Assembly: GCA_900543885.1 (NCBI GenBank) | Contig: UQTA01000007.1 | Span: 1 to 64,000, forward strand | Origin: an uncultured Clostridium sp. | GTDB lineage: Bacteria; Bacillota; Clostridia; Lachnospirales; Lachnospiraceae | DNA: 64,000 nucleotides | Direction: 5' to 3' | Part shown: positions 1 to 7,412 of the stretch, one piece after another | How positions within the stretch are numbered: position 1 is the first letter of the stretch | How the letters are laid out: every line of letters starts with the position of its first letter | Notes under the pieces: model-generated | Seen by the model: only the letters and a program-made list of their open reading frames with translations | Told to the model about the DNA's origin: nothing | Databases searched by the model: none | Position numbers and translations under genes: made by a program

Positions 1-169
1 TCTGTAGATATGATAACCTAGCCCAATCAAGGATCCCCCTGCTTCTGCCTAATAAAGCAGTAAACAGACAGATTCCCTTGAGTGAGTGAATTAAATACTT
101 TGGCCATTTTTTATATAAGCCAACCACTGTTTGGGTGCACACATCGTTCTTAACATGTCCAATACAGTA
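1..169. other. Unassigned left edge of the window
   Basis: I see no convincing gene here. Read on the minus strand, one frame stays open from inside the neighbouring hairpin element to the left edge (over 50 codons). It has no credible start or ribosome binding site and matches nothing I recognise. It could be the remains of a gene lying further left, or chance. Confidence 0.3.
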
Positions 170-360
170 GAAAGAGCCCCGCCATGTATAATAAGCATTC
201 GGTAGGCAATTTTGGACCTTTTGTGAGCATAGCGGACAGGGCGGAGGCGTTGCCTGAACACGCGAAGCGTGTGAGTTGGCCGGAGCCCTGTCTAATTGGC
301 GGCGGAACAAAAGGTCCAGAAAATTGCCGTGAATGCGTTTATACATGGCGGGGCTCTTTC
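170..360. repeat. Large hairpin element A
   Basis: The left arm (170-224) and right arm (307-360) are nearly perfect inverted copies of about 54 bases. Inside is a second stem (235-242 with 285-292), and at the tip a perfect 6-bp hairpin, ACACGC-GAA-GCGTGT (258-272), with a three-base loop. It lies just beyond the stop of the minus-strand gene ending at 384. An open frame at 184-387 crosses it but consists of the two arms read through, so it is probably not a gene. Other elements in the window share this build. Confidence 0.75.
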
Positions 361-383
361 GGACCTTTCGGATCATCCGGACC

Positions 384-896
384 CTAGTCGATTAAATAGC
401 AATTTCCCTCAGCCTCATTCAATTCCTCTATAACCGGATATATCTCCTCTGGCTCCCAGTCTTCTGCTAGGATAAAAAGTCCTTTATACAGGATCGGCAT
501 AAGCTCCTGAAAACAGGCAGCTCCTGCTTTTCCCTCATTAATGGCTTTAAAAACCTTTCCGCCTGCTTTTTTAAGTCCTGAAAACAGACGAATCTTAAGA
601 GCACGCACCTGATCCGGTCCATTCCAGAAGCGATCCATATCGTAATCATCTGTATTTCCGCATTTCGCCACGCAGTCGGCGCAGCCTGGCGCAACTGCCA
701 GCTTTTCATCTCTTACCTGCTCCAGCTGTTTTTCAAGCTGGCTTTCGTCCACATCCGGTATTGCCAGAACAGACAGGGTGCCTGTTATCACCCTGTCTGT
801 ATTTTCTGTCTTTAAATGACTGTATGTGGCCCTGGCAAGTCCGATCAAAGCTCCTGCAAGAATGTCTGCCAGTTTTTTCTCTTTCTGAGATCCCAT
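384..896 (-). CDS. Small cysteine-motif protein, possibly Fe-S binding and Hcp-related
   Basis: This 170-residue soluble protein is not firmly recognised. Residues 72-86 hold a CxxCxxxCGNTDDYD motif, which suggests a metal or Fe-S site and loosely recalls the cysteine-rich N-terminal region of hydroxylamine reductase (Hcp). The rest is predicted helical, acidic near the C-terminus, without signal peptide or membrane segment. It starts at an ATG with AGGAG five bases upstream and sits two bases after the cupin gene, so the two are co-transcribed. With the ferredoxin gene upstream and the divergent Crp/Fnr regulator, a role in redox or nitrosative stress is a reasonable inference, but the function is unknown. 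Confidence 0.7.
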   Translation of the reverse strand: MGSQKEKKLADILAGALIGLARATYSHLKTENTDRVITGTLSVLAIPDVDESQLEKQLEQVRDEKLAVAPGCADCVAKCGNTDDYDMDRFWNGPDQVRALKIRLFSGLKKAGGKVFKAINEGKAGAACFQELMPILYKGLFILAEDWEPEEIYPVIEELNEAEGNCYLID

Positions 897-898
897 TT

Positions 899-1243
899 TT
901 ACTCCTGTTCTGTTGGAAATACAACAGTTAATAACATTTTAAAGGATTCTTCTGCATAAACAGCGTGCGGAATCCTTGCCGGCATAATAAGAACATCACC
1001 GGCGCTGCAGAAATGCTCTTTTCCGCCAACTGTAAACTTGCCTTTTCCTTCTAATACCTGCACCATGGCATCACCAGTCGAATCATGGGTACTGATCTCT
1101 TCGCCTTTGTCAAATGCAAATAAAGTTACGCTGACTGCCTTGTTCTGAGCCAGTGTGCGGCTGACGATCTGCCCAGGCTGTACAGTTACCTGGTCTGCTA
1201 ATGGAAGTACAGTTTCATGTTCAATGTTTTTAATAAATGCCAT
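899..1243 (-). CDS. Small cupin-domain protein
   Basis: This 114-residue protein is a single conserved beta-barrel cupin. Cupin motif 1 is around residues 53-73 (His53, then a VLEGKGKFTVGG strand pair) and motif 2 around 83-95 (GDVLIMPARIPHAV, with His93). These histidines are typical metal ligands. Such stand-alone cupins bind small ligands or act as simple sensors or isomerases, and the substrate cannot be read from the sequence. A GGAG sequence precedes the ATG. The gene lies between the ferredoxin gene and the CGNTDDYD protein gene in one minus-strand operon and probably works with them in a redox-responsive unit. Confidence 0.85.
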   Translation of the reverse strand: MAFIKNIEHETVLPLADQVTVQPGQIVSRTLAQNKAVSVTLFAFDKGEEISTHDSTGDAMVQVLEGKGKFTVGGKEHFCSAGDVLIMPARIPHAVYAEESFKMLLTVVFPTEQE

Positions 1244-1295
1244 TTTATTTTTCTCCTATTGCCTGTTAATGTTCTTTTAAAATAAGTTCTTTGGA

Positions 1296-2021
1296 TCAAT
1301 CCAATATCTTTCCATCCACAGAAATGGTCACTACCTGCCATGGAATAAATTTTCCACTGTTTTTTAAAGCCTTAATAGCTGCCTGCTCTAAACCACCGCA
1401 GCACGGAACTTCCATACGGACAATGGTAACACTCTTAATATCGTTGGCTGTAATGATCTCTGTCAGCTTTTCACTATAATCGCAATCATCTAATTTTGGA
1501 CATCCAATGAGTGTTACTTTTCCTTTGACAAAATCCTTATGGAAATTTCCATAGGCATAAGCTGTACAATCTGCCGCGATCAAAAGCTTTGCCTGATCAA
1601 AGTATGGTGCCTTAACAGGAGCCAGTTTGATCTGTACCGGCCAGTTGCTTAACTGGGAAGAAATCGGCGCTGCATTGGATACGTTTTCTTCTGTCTGGTC
1701 TGCCTCCTGATTTCTGTGGCTTATCTGGCGCATACGTGTTCCCGGACATCCACCCATGGGTGCCGGATGAGCGCCTTCTGCTTTTTTCTTCTTATTTTCA
1801 AGCACAGCCGCCTCATCATATGCAGCTGCCTCTCTTTCTATAAAGGAAATGGCTCCCACCGGACAAGCCGGAAGACAGTCACCTAAGCCATCGCAATAAT
1901 CATCTCTTAACAATTTTGCCTTGCCATTTACCATTCCAATGGCACTTTCGTGACAGGCCTGAGCACAAAGGCCACAGCCATTACATTTTTCTTCATCAAT
2001 ATGAACAATCCTGCGTATCAT
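1296..2021 (-). CDS. 4Fe-4S ferredoxin-type protein
   Basis: This 241-residue protein begins with a two-cluster ferredoxin domain. Cys13, 16, 19 and 23 form a classical CxxCxxCxxxC motif. The second motif around residues 43-53 (CDGLGDCLPACP) has altered spacing. A charged linker follows, with a GCPGTR motif near residue 110, then a C-terminal domain ending in a conserved PCCGG pair of cysteines near residue 210 that could bind a further metal. It probably passes electrons to an unidentified partner. The ATG has a perfect AAGGAGGT site. It heads the operon with the cupin and small cysteine-motif genes and is divergent from the Crp/Fnr gene. A TATAAT with no good -35 (2039-2044, minus strand) suggests activator-dependent expression. 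Confidence 0.85.
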   Translation of the reverse strand: MIRRIVHIDEEKCNGCGLCAQACHESAIGMVNGKAKLLRDDYCDGLGDCLPACPVGAISFIEREAAAYDEAAVLENKKKKAEGAHPAPMGGCPGTRMRQISHRNQEADQTEENVSNAAPISSQLSNWPVQIKLAPVKAPYFDQAKLLIAADCTAYAYGNFHKDFVKGKVTLIGCPKLDDCDYSEKLTEIITANDIKSVTIVRMEVPCCGGLEQAAIKALKNSGKFIPWQVVTISVDGKILD

Positions 2022-2033
2022 TTTTGTACCTCC

Positions 2034-2092
2034 TTGACATTATATAAGGAATATACTACAATCACTTGCAAATGTATGTTGTTTTGACAACA
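2034..2092 (+). promoter_or_regulatory. Promoter and palindromic operator of the Crp/Fnr gene
   Basis: TTGACA (2034-2039), a 17-base spacer and TACAAT (2057-2062) form a near-consensus plus-strand promoter. Just after the expected start of transcription is the palindrome TGTTG-TTTTGA-CAACA (2077-2092), directly before the AAAGGAG ribosome site. This position suits autorepression. The same palindrome lies about 50 bases upstream of the likely start of the divergent ferredoxin operon, where a Crp/Fnr dimer could activate. The regulatory roles are inferred. Confidence 0.65.
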
Positions 2093-2104
2093 AAAGGAGA
2101 GAAA

Positions 2105-2770
2105 ATGGACCTTAAACTGCTGGAAAATGCACCCTTATTTAAAGATGTCGCCCCGGACGAGATCGATGCCATGTTACAATGTCTCGATACAGAAGAAAAG
2201 GAGTATGAAAAAGGAGAGATCATCTTCCACGCAGGAGATGTGATCCATTTCATCGGACTGGTGCTTACCGGGCGCGTCCAGATTGAAAGTGATGATCTCT
2301 GGGGTAATCGAAGTGTTCTGGAAAGTGTGGAACCTGGCTTTGCATTTGCAGAAAGCTACGCCTGTCTTCCCGGTGAGCCGCTTATGGTATCAGCTATTGC
2401 GGCGGAGCCTTCCCGGATCCTGTTTTTAGATACCGGAAGAGTTCTAACCACCTGTCCTTCTGCCTGCTCCCACCACAACCGGTTGATCCAGAATCTTTTA
2501 TATATCTCCTCCCAGAAAAACCTAAACCTGTCCCGTCGGATCTTCCACACCTCTTCCAAGTCCATCCGTGGACGCCTGCTGTCTTACCTGTCTTTCCAGG
2601 CCACCAAAAACGGATGCCGGGATTTTTATATTCCTTTTAACAGACAGCAGCTAGCTGACTATTTAAGCATTGACCGCAGTGCCATGTCAGCGGAACTTAG
2701 CAAAATGCGAAAAGAAGGAATACTGGATACAGACAAAAATCACTTTATATTAAAAACAGACCTGATGTGA
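2105..2770 (+). CDS. Crp/Fnr-family transcription regulator
   Basis: This 221-residue protein has an N-terminal cyclic-nucleotide-like sensor barrel (about residues 10-125, with the GEIIFHAGDVI and LVLTGRVQI strands) and a C-terminal winged helix (about 155-220). The recognition helix is RQQLADYLSIDRSAMSAELSK. No Fnr-type N-terminal cysteine cluster is visible, so it resembles the HcpR/Crp-like regulators of Clostridia that often sit beside hcp-type genes. I chose the ATG at 2105 over an earlier in-frame ATG at 2066 because AAAGGAG lies just before it and because the operator falls between the two. It is divergent from the ferredoxin operon, its likely target. Confidence 0.85.
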   Translation: MDLKLLENAPLFKDVAPDEIDAMLQCLDTEEKEYEKGEIIFHAGDVIHFIGLVLTGRVQIESDDLWGNRSVLESVEPGFAFAESYACLPGEPLMVSAIAAEPSRILFLDTGRVLTTCPSACSHHNRLIQNLLYISSQKNLNLSRRIFHTSSKSIRGRLLSYLSFQATKNGCRDFYIPFNRQQLADYLSIDRSAMSAELSKMRKEGILDTDKNHFILKTDLM

Positions 2771-2787
2771 TAGCAGGTCTATTTTTT
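2758..2787 (+). terminator. Intrinsic terminator of the Crp/Fnr gene
   Basis: The inverted pair AGACCTG (2758-2764) and CAGGTCT (2774-2780) is followed by a run of T. The stem overlaps the last codons and stop of the regulator gene. Confidence 0.75.
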
Positions 2788-2812
2788 ATGGATCACTGCC
2801 CGATTTTTCGTT

Positions 2813-3427
2813 TTATCTTCTGGCTTCTCTTGTTTTTTCGATCATTCTGCGTATCCCATCCTCTGGATAAGAAAGCAGCGCTCCAAAATCGGCCGCCAGC
2901 CGGTATCGTTCTTCTTCTGTCCCACCGCACCGGCTTTCCAGTTCTTTCTGGCGTTTTTTCAGCTCAAGATATGTTTCATAAACATCCTGTGTACGGAAGA
3001 ATAGATAATTGTATTTATCCTGGTTTGCCTCTGCCGGAAACAGATCTGTGATCAGTGCCTCATCCTGGGGATGATAAAGGATCCCATATTTTTCACAAAG
3101 CCGTTTTACCTGAGGCAGATATGAGTCTCTTTCTGCTTTCGTATCACAAGGATGGCTCATTGCCAGCTTTTTAAGGCCAGCCGCCACCATTTCACAGAAA
3201 CAATCCATAACTCCGCACTGATAGGAGTAAGGATCAATAGGAACTTCCTTCTCTGCTTCTTCTAACAGCACATACTCATCCTTATCCAGAGAAAGCGGTA
3301 TCCCTGACGCGCTGGTCACATTTACTCCACCATACCAGGTACTGTCTACCTGGAAAATATCACCCACCTGATATTCCATGGAATACTCGTCATTTTTGCG
3401 GATGATCTTTATTTTCTGTTTATCCAT
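2813..3427 (-). CDS. Hypothetical protein with an N-terminal beta domain
   Basis: This 204-residue soluble protein is not recognised. The first 60 residues read as short beta strands (a KIKIIRKNDEYSMEY opening and a VGDIFQVDSTWYGGV stretch), like a small SH3- or OB-like fold. The rest is helical and highly charged, with a late RQKELESRCGGTEEE coiled segment. There is no signal peptide or membrane segment. The ATG has AGGAGG six to seven bases upstream. It is convergent with the Crp/Fnr gene, 42 bases apart, and upstream of it is a hairpin element, so it is probably a single-gene transcript. Confidence 0.7.
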   Translation of the reverse strand: MDKQKIKIIRKNDEYSMEYQVGDIFQVDSTWYGGVNVTSASGIPLSLDKDEYVLLEEAEKEVPIDPYSYQCGVMDCFCEMVAAGLKKLAMSHPCDTKAERDSYLPQVKRLCEKYGILYHPQDEALITDLFPAEANQDKYNYLFFRTQDVYETYLELKKRQKELESRCGGTEEERYRLAADFGALLSYPEDGIRRMIEKTREARR

Positions 3428-3527
3428 GTCTTAACCTCCTGGCTATTTCACATCGTTCTGTTCCATCTTAACATTTTACCATGGAAACCTCAATGGCTTA
3501 TAGCAAACCTTAAGGGATGCGAAAAAC

Positions 3528-3661
3528 GTTACTGTACACGGGTAGGCACTTTTGGAACCGAAAGTGCCGTACGATAACGTAGTGGCAGCGGGAATTTGCC
3601 GTATTTAAATGCGAAGCCACGGCAAATTCCGTTGCTGGTCATGCAACGCATGAACAGTAAC
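3528..3661. repeat. Large hairpin element B
   Basis: The outer ends GTTACTGT (3528-3535) and ACAGTAAC (3654-3661) pair. Inside are a GGCACTTT/AAAGTGCC hairpin (3545-3568), a longer stem between GGAATTTGCCGT and its partner ACGGCAAATTCC, and the perfect hairpin TCATGC-AAC-GCATGA near 3639-3653. The last 40 bases (3622-3661) recur in reverse orientation at 34494 and 52643. There is no open frame. It fills most of the gap between the hypothetical gene and the ABC-F gene. Confidence 0.7.
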
Positions 3662-3755
3662 CGAAAAACCGGTTGCCACGTTTTAGATTCTCATGTAGAA
3701 TGGGATTATCTATGATCTATGCTATGTAAGACATTGTTTTGTAAGGAGTTTGTCA

Positions 3756-5312
3756 ATGAGTATATTAAATGTGGAACATTTAAGCCACGGTTTTGGAGAC
3801 CGGGCTATTTTTCAGGATGTGTCTTTCCGTCTCTTGAAGGGAGAACACATCGGTCTTGTGGGTGCCAATGGTGAAGGTAAATCCACTTTTATGAATATTA
3901 TCACCGGAAAGCTGATGCCAGATGAAGGCAAGGTAGAGTGGGCAAAAAATGTAAATGTAGGCTACCTGGACCAGCATACAGTCCTGGAAAAGGGAATGAC
4001 CATCCGGGAAGTGCTTAAAAGTGCCTTTGCTCCCCTTTTTGAAATGGAAGAACGGATGAATCATATCTGCGACAACATGGGAGATGCTGACGAAGAACAG
4101 ATGAATGCCATGATGGAAGAGCTGGGCACCATTCAGGATCTTTTAATGGCACATGATTTTTATGTGATCGATTCTAAGGTAGAGGAAGTGGGCCGTGCTT
4201 TAGGTCTGGATGAGATCGGTATGGATCGTGATGTAACGGAACTTTCCGGTGGTCAGAGAACAAAAGTCCTTCTTGGAAAGCTGCTCCTTCAGAAACCGGA
4301 TATCCTTCTTCTTGACGAGCCTACCAACTATCTGGACGTACAGCATATTGAATGGCTGAAGCGGTATCTTCAGGAATATGAAAATGCTTTTATCCTGATT
4401 TCCCATGATATCCCGTTTTTAAACAGCGTCATCAACCTGATCTATCACATGGAAAACCAGCGTCTGGACCGCTATGTAGGTGATTATGACAAGTTCCAGG
4501 AGGTTTATGCTGTAAAGAAAGCCCAGTTAGAAGCTGCCTATAAACGTCAGCAGCAGGAGATCGCTGAACTGGAAGATTTCGTTGCCAGAAACAAAGCCCG
4601 CGTTTCCACCAGAAACATGGCTATGTCCCGCCAGAAGAAACTGGATAAAATGGATGTGATCGAGCTGGCAAAAGAGAAGCCAAAGCCAGAATTTAATTTT
4701 CTGGAAGCCCGGACTCCAGGCAAATATATTTTCGAGACCAAGGATCTGATCATCGGTTACGATGAACCTCTTTCCCGCCCATTGAACCTGACTATGGAAC
4801 GGGGACAGAAGGTGGTCCTGGTAGGTGCAAATGGTATTGGAAAAACCACTCTTTTAAAGAGTATCCTTGGACTGACACCTGCTTTAAACGGCTCTGTGGA
4901 GCTGGGTGATTATTTATCCATTGGATATTTTGAACAGGAAATGGCCCCTGGAAACACCACCACCTGTCTGGAAGAAATCTGGAAGGAATTCCCGTCCTAT
5001 ACCCAGTATCAGGTACGTTCTGCCCTTGCAAAATGCGGCCTGACCACAAAGCACATTGAAAGCCAGGTCCGTGTATTAAGCGGCGGTGAGCAGGCTAAGG
5101 TACGCCTGTGCAAACTGATCAACCGCGAAACCAATGTCCTTCTTTTAGACGAGCCTACCAACCATCTGGATGTGGATGCAAAAGAAGAATTAAAACGTGC
5201 CTTAAAGGCTTATAAAGGCAGTATCCTGCTCATCTGCCATGAACCGGAATTTTATGAAGGTCTTGCTACGGATGTATGGAACTGCAAAGACTGGGCGCTG
5301 CGTTTATCATGA
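3756..5312 (+). CDS. yfmM: ABC-F ATPase, YfmM type
   Basis: This 518-residue cytoplasmic protein has two ATP-binding cassettes and no membrane segment. Cassette 1 has Walker A GANGEGKST, signature LSGGQRTKV and a DEPTNYLD Walker B. Cassette 2 has GANGIGKTT, LSGGEQAKV and DEPTNHLD. Between them is the charged helical linker around residues 240-320 (the P-site tRNA interaction motif of ABC-F proteins). Length and N-terminal wording match Bacillus YfmM. Such proteins act on ribosomes, resolving stalling or giving antibiotic protection, and the specific role here is unknown. The ATG at 3756 has AAGGAG seven bases before it. A TTG two codons earlier lies too close to that site. The gene is monocistronic. 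Confidence 0.9.
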   Translation: MSILNVEHLSHGFGDRAIFQDVSFRLLKGEHIGLVGANGEGKSTFMNIITGKLMPDEGKVEWAKNVNVGYLDQHTVLEKGMTIREVLKSAFAPLFEMEERMNHICDNMGDADEEQMNAMMEELGTIQDLLMAHDFYVIDSKVEEVGRALGLDEIGMDRDVTELSGGQRTKVLLGKLLLQKPDILLLDEPTNYLDVQHIEWLKRYLQEYENAFILISHDIPFLNSVINLIYHMENQRLDRYVGDYDKFQEVYAVKKAQLEAAYKRQQQEIAELEDFVARNKARVSTRNMAMSRQKKLDKMDVIELAKEKPKPEFNFLEARTPGKYIFETKDLIIGYDEPLSRPLNLTMERGQKVVLVGANGIGKTTLLKSILGLTPALNGSVELGDYLSIGYFEQEMAPGNTTTCLEEIWKEFPSYTQYQVRSALAKCGLTTKHIESQVRVLSGGEQAKVRLCKLINRETNVLLLDEPTNHLDVDAKEELKRALKAYKGSILLICHEPEFYEGLATDVWNCKDWALRLS

Positions 5313-5328
5313 TCTTACCATGATCATA

Positions 5329-5376
5329 AAAGGCTGCTTTCAGATCATTTAGATTGAATGACCTGAAAACAGCCTT
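5329..5376. terminator. Bidirectional terminator
   Basis: A long imperfect hairpin (AAGGCTG...TCATT with AATGA...CAGCCTT) lies between the convergent ABC-F and YitT-type genes. A-rich and T-rich flanks suit both directions. Confidence 0.7.
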
Positions 5377-5396
5377 CTGTTATTTCTGATTATCTT

Positions 5397-6260
5397 TTAT
5401 TTTGAGGAAATATCTTCAATAAAACCTTCTCCGAATACCTCCTTCACATCACTTACAATAAGAAACGCCTGTTTGTCATATTCTCGGACAATATCCCGAA
5501 GCCAGATGATCTCTTTTCTGGGAACAACGCAAAACAGCATGTCCCTTTCTGTTCCGGAATACATTCCTACTGACTTTACAGCAGTAACCCCTCTCTCCAT
5601 ATTTTTCATGATCGAACCTGCGATCTCTTTATTGCGTTCAGAAATAATGATCGCAAGTTTCGAAAAATTCAGACCATCTAAAATTCCATCTGATACGCGG
5701 CACACTGCATAGATCGCTATCATCGCATACAATGCTGATCCCAGTCCAAATACAGAAGCACCTGCCAGTACTACCATTGCATCAAGAACCTGCATGATCT
5801 GAGATACTGAATATTGACGGATCTTCAGATGGAGCAGGGCTGCGAGCATATCCGTGCCCCCTGTAGTGGCATGTACTGCAAATAAAATCCCTGTTCCAAC
5901 TCCGGAAAGAATACCACCAAATAAAGCTGATAAAAAGATATCATCTCCGGCAATGGTCATTTCCGGCAAAACATACAAAGAAACTGACAAGGACACAGTT
6001 GCTATAAATGTCCTTTTAATAAAATTCCATCCTTTCAAACGCCAGGCCGCTATAAATAATGGAATATTCAGTAATGTATTTGTCAACCATAAGGGTATAT
6101 CAAACAGACTTTTGAATATAATCGCCACACCGGATACTCCGCCGGTAACAAGGTTCACAGGATCATAAAGGTTTTTTATTGCAAACCCCATTAAAAATGC
6201 TGCAAAAATAATTACTGCGTAACTAGTCAATTCCGCTTTTACTGCCCTGAAATCCTTCAT
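5397..6260 (-). CDS. YitT-family membrane protein
   Basis: This 287-residue protein has about five to six hydrophobic helices in the first 200 residues (a DUF161 pair containing GGVSGVAII and the repeated GGILSGVGTGILFAVHATTGG) and a C-terminal soluble DUF2179 domain (about 205-280). This is the architecture of the YitT family in Firmicutes. The transported substrate is not established. It is separated by seven bases from the upstream C45 hydrolase gene and reads in the same direction, so it may be the last gene of the hydrolase-transporter operon. Confidence 0.85.
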   Translation of the reverse strand: MKDFRAVKAELTSYAVIIFAAFLMGFAIKNLYDPVNLVTGGVSGVAIIFKSLFDIPLWLTNTLLNIPLFIAAWRLKGWNFIKRTFIATVSLSVSLYVLPEMTIAGDDIFLSALFGGILSGVGTGILFAVHATTGGTDMLAALLHLKIRQYSVSQIMQVLDAMVVLAGASVFGLGSALYAMIAIYAVCRVSDGILDGLNFSKLAIIISERNKEIAGSIMKNMERGVTAVKSVGMYSGTERDMLFCVVPRKEIIWLRDIVREYDKQAFLIVSDVKEVFGEGFIEDISSK

Positions 6261-6267
6261 TTTTATT

Positions 6268-7395
6268 TCACCATTTTTCTATCTGATCCCAGTCAGATTT
6301 TTTATGCGGACGTTCCCACATATATTCTTTAAATTCCCCACAGCATGGGGTTCCTTTACATACCCAGATGCGGCGGTCTGTCACATCCATAAGGATACAC
6401 CCAAGCGTACTGATGCGGTTCAGCTCTGTCTTTCTGCTATCACCGTGTCTGCAAACACTGAAAGGATATCCAAAATGATCCTTAAAAGCATCCTTTATAT
6501 CTTCCATGGTGACTGCACCTGCTTTAGGCTGAAGATGTTTTAAAATTCTTCTGTCACGATATAAAGTTCCCCCCAGTGCATCCACCTGGTATGCATAATG
6601 GGGATGACGGATATGGTTACTATGGGCTATCAGACCATTTTCCGGATACAGCACCAGCTGTCCATCTTTTAGTTTTTCAAATCCCATGGCATCACCGCCG
6701 CAATAAGCAGCCACATAATACATTGGAAGCATTGATTCCGCTCCGAATATCTGATTCACCGCATCAACATAACGGTCCTGTTCCAAAAATTTACGGCGGA
6801 TAAATACAGATGGGATTCCAAAAACTTCAGGATTATATGTTTTTTGCAAGCTGTTGACTCCCAGGGCAATTCCTGCCTGGTTCATGCCATATCTGGCAAG
6901 CTGTCCTGCCTCTGTAACGATCATCAGATCCGGACCGTCATCTCTAAGTATCTGTAAGATCACGGTGCCGTATTCCTGCCATGTATAAGTGTCCCAGTTC
7001 TGTGCCAGGATCGTATGCCCATTAGCAGAAGCATCCGGCAATACTGCAACGCTGGAACAGCCATCCAGTTCCTCCTTATCAGAAGGGGGTCTGCGGACCA
7101 GAGTCATAGCTTCAGACCGTGAATTTAAGGTTAAAAGATCATCAAACTCTACATCTGCGCCCTGGGCGATCCCTTCTAATTCATCTAAAAGTTCCGGTGA
7201 GTAAGAACGGATAAAAGGAAGAAATTCTTTGGATATCACTTTTGCTTCATCCCAGCTTACCGCAGTGTGACCGCCATTAAAAAAACGGATATAGCGTTCC
7301 AATACTCCCTGTATCAGTTCTTTACATTGAACCCCATAATCTACTCCACGTTCTCTGTGGTTTTTACCCCGGATAGTGAAAACAGGCATCTCCAT
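6268..7395 (-). CDS. C45-family peptidase / acyltransferase-like hydrolase
   Basis: This 375-residue protein belongs to the Ntn-hydrolase group that includes isopenicillin N acyltransferase (peptidase family C45). After about 110 residues of propeptide-like sequence comes DGCSS, with Cys113 as the expected nucleophile exposed by self-cleavage. TILAQNWDTYTWQEYG follows, matching the conserved NWD segment after the catalytic Cys. No signal peptide is seen, so it acts in the cytoplasm. Family members cleave or form amide bonds of acyl-amino compounds. Its neighbours, an AbgT transporter and an amidohydrolase, suggest that an imported amide-linked compound is broken down. The true substrate is unknown. 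Confidence 0.85.
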   Translation of the reverse strand: MEMPVFTIRGKNHRERGVDYGVQCKELIQGVLERYIRFFNGGHTAVSWDEAKVISKEFLPFIRSYSPELLDELEGIAQGADVEFDDLLTLNSRSEAMTLVRRPPSDKEELDGCSSVAVLPDASANGHTILAQNWDTYTWQEYGTVILQILRDDGPDLMIVTEAGQLARYGMNQAGIALGVNSLQKTYNPEVFGIPSVFIRRKFLEQDRYVDAVNQIFGAESMLPMYYVAAYCGGDAMGFEKLKDGQLVLYPENGLIAHSNHIRHPHYAYQVDALGGTLYRDRRILKHLQPKAGAVTMEDIKDAFKDHFGYPFSVCRHGDSRKTELNRISTLGCILMDVTDRRIWVCKGTPCCGEFKEYMWERPHKKSDWDQIEKW

Positions 7396-7412
7396 ATTGT
7401 TCTCTCCTCTCT

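Noticed and set aside
184..387. A 67-codon open frame on the plus strand
   Set aside because: It is made of the two arms of hairpin element A read through, and it has no ribosome binding site.
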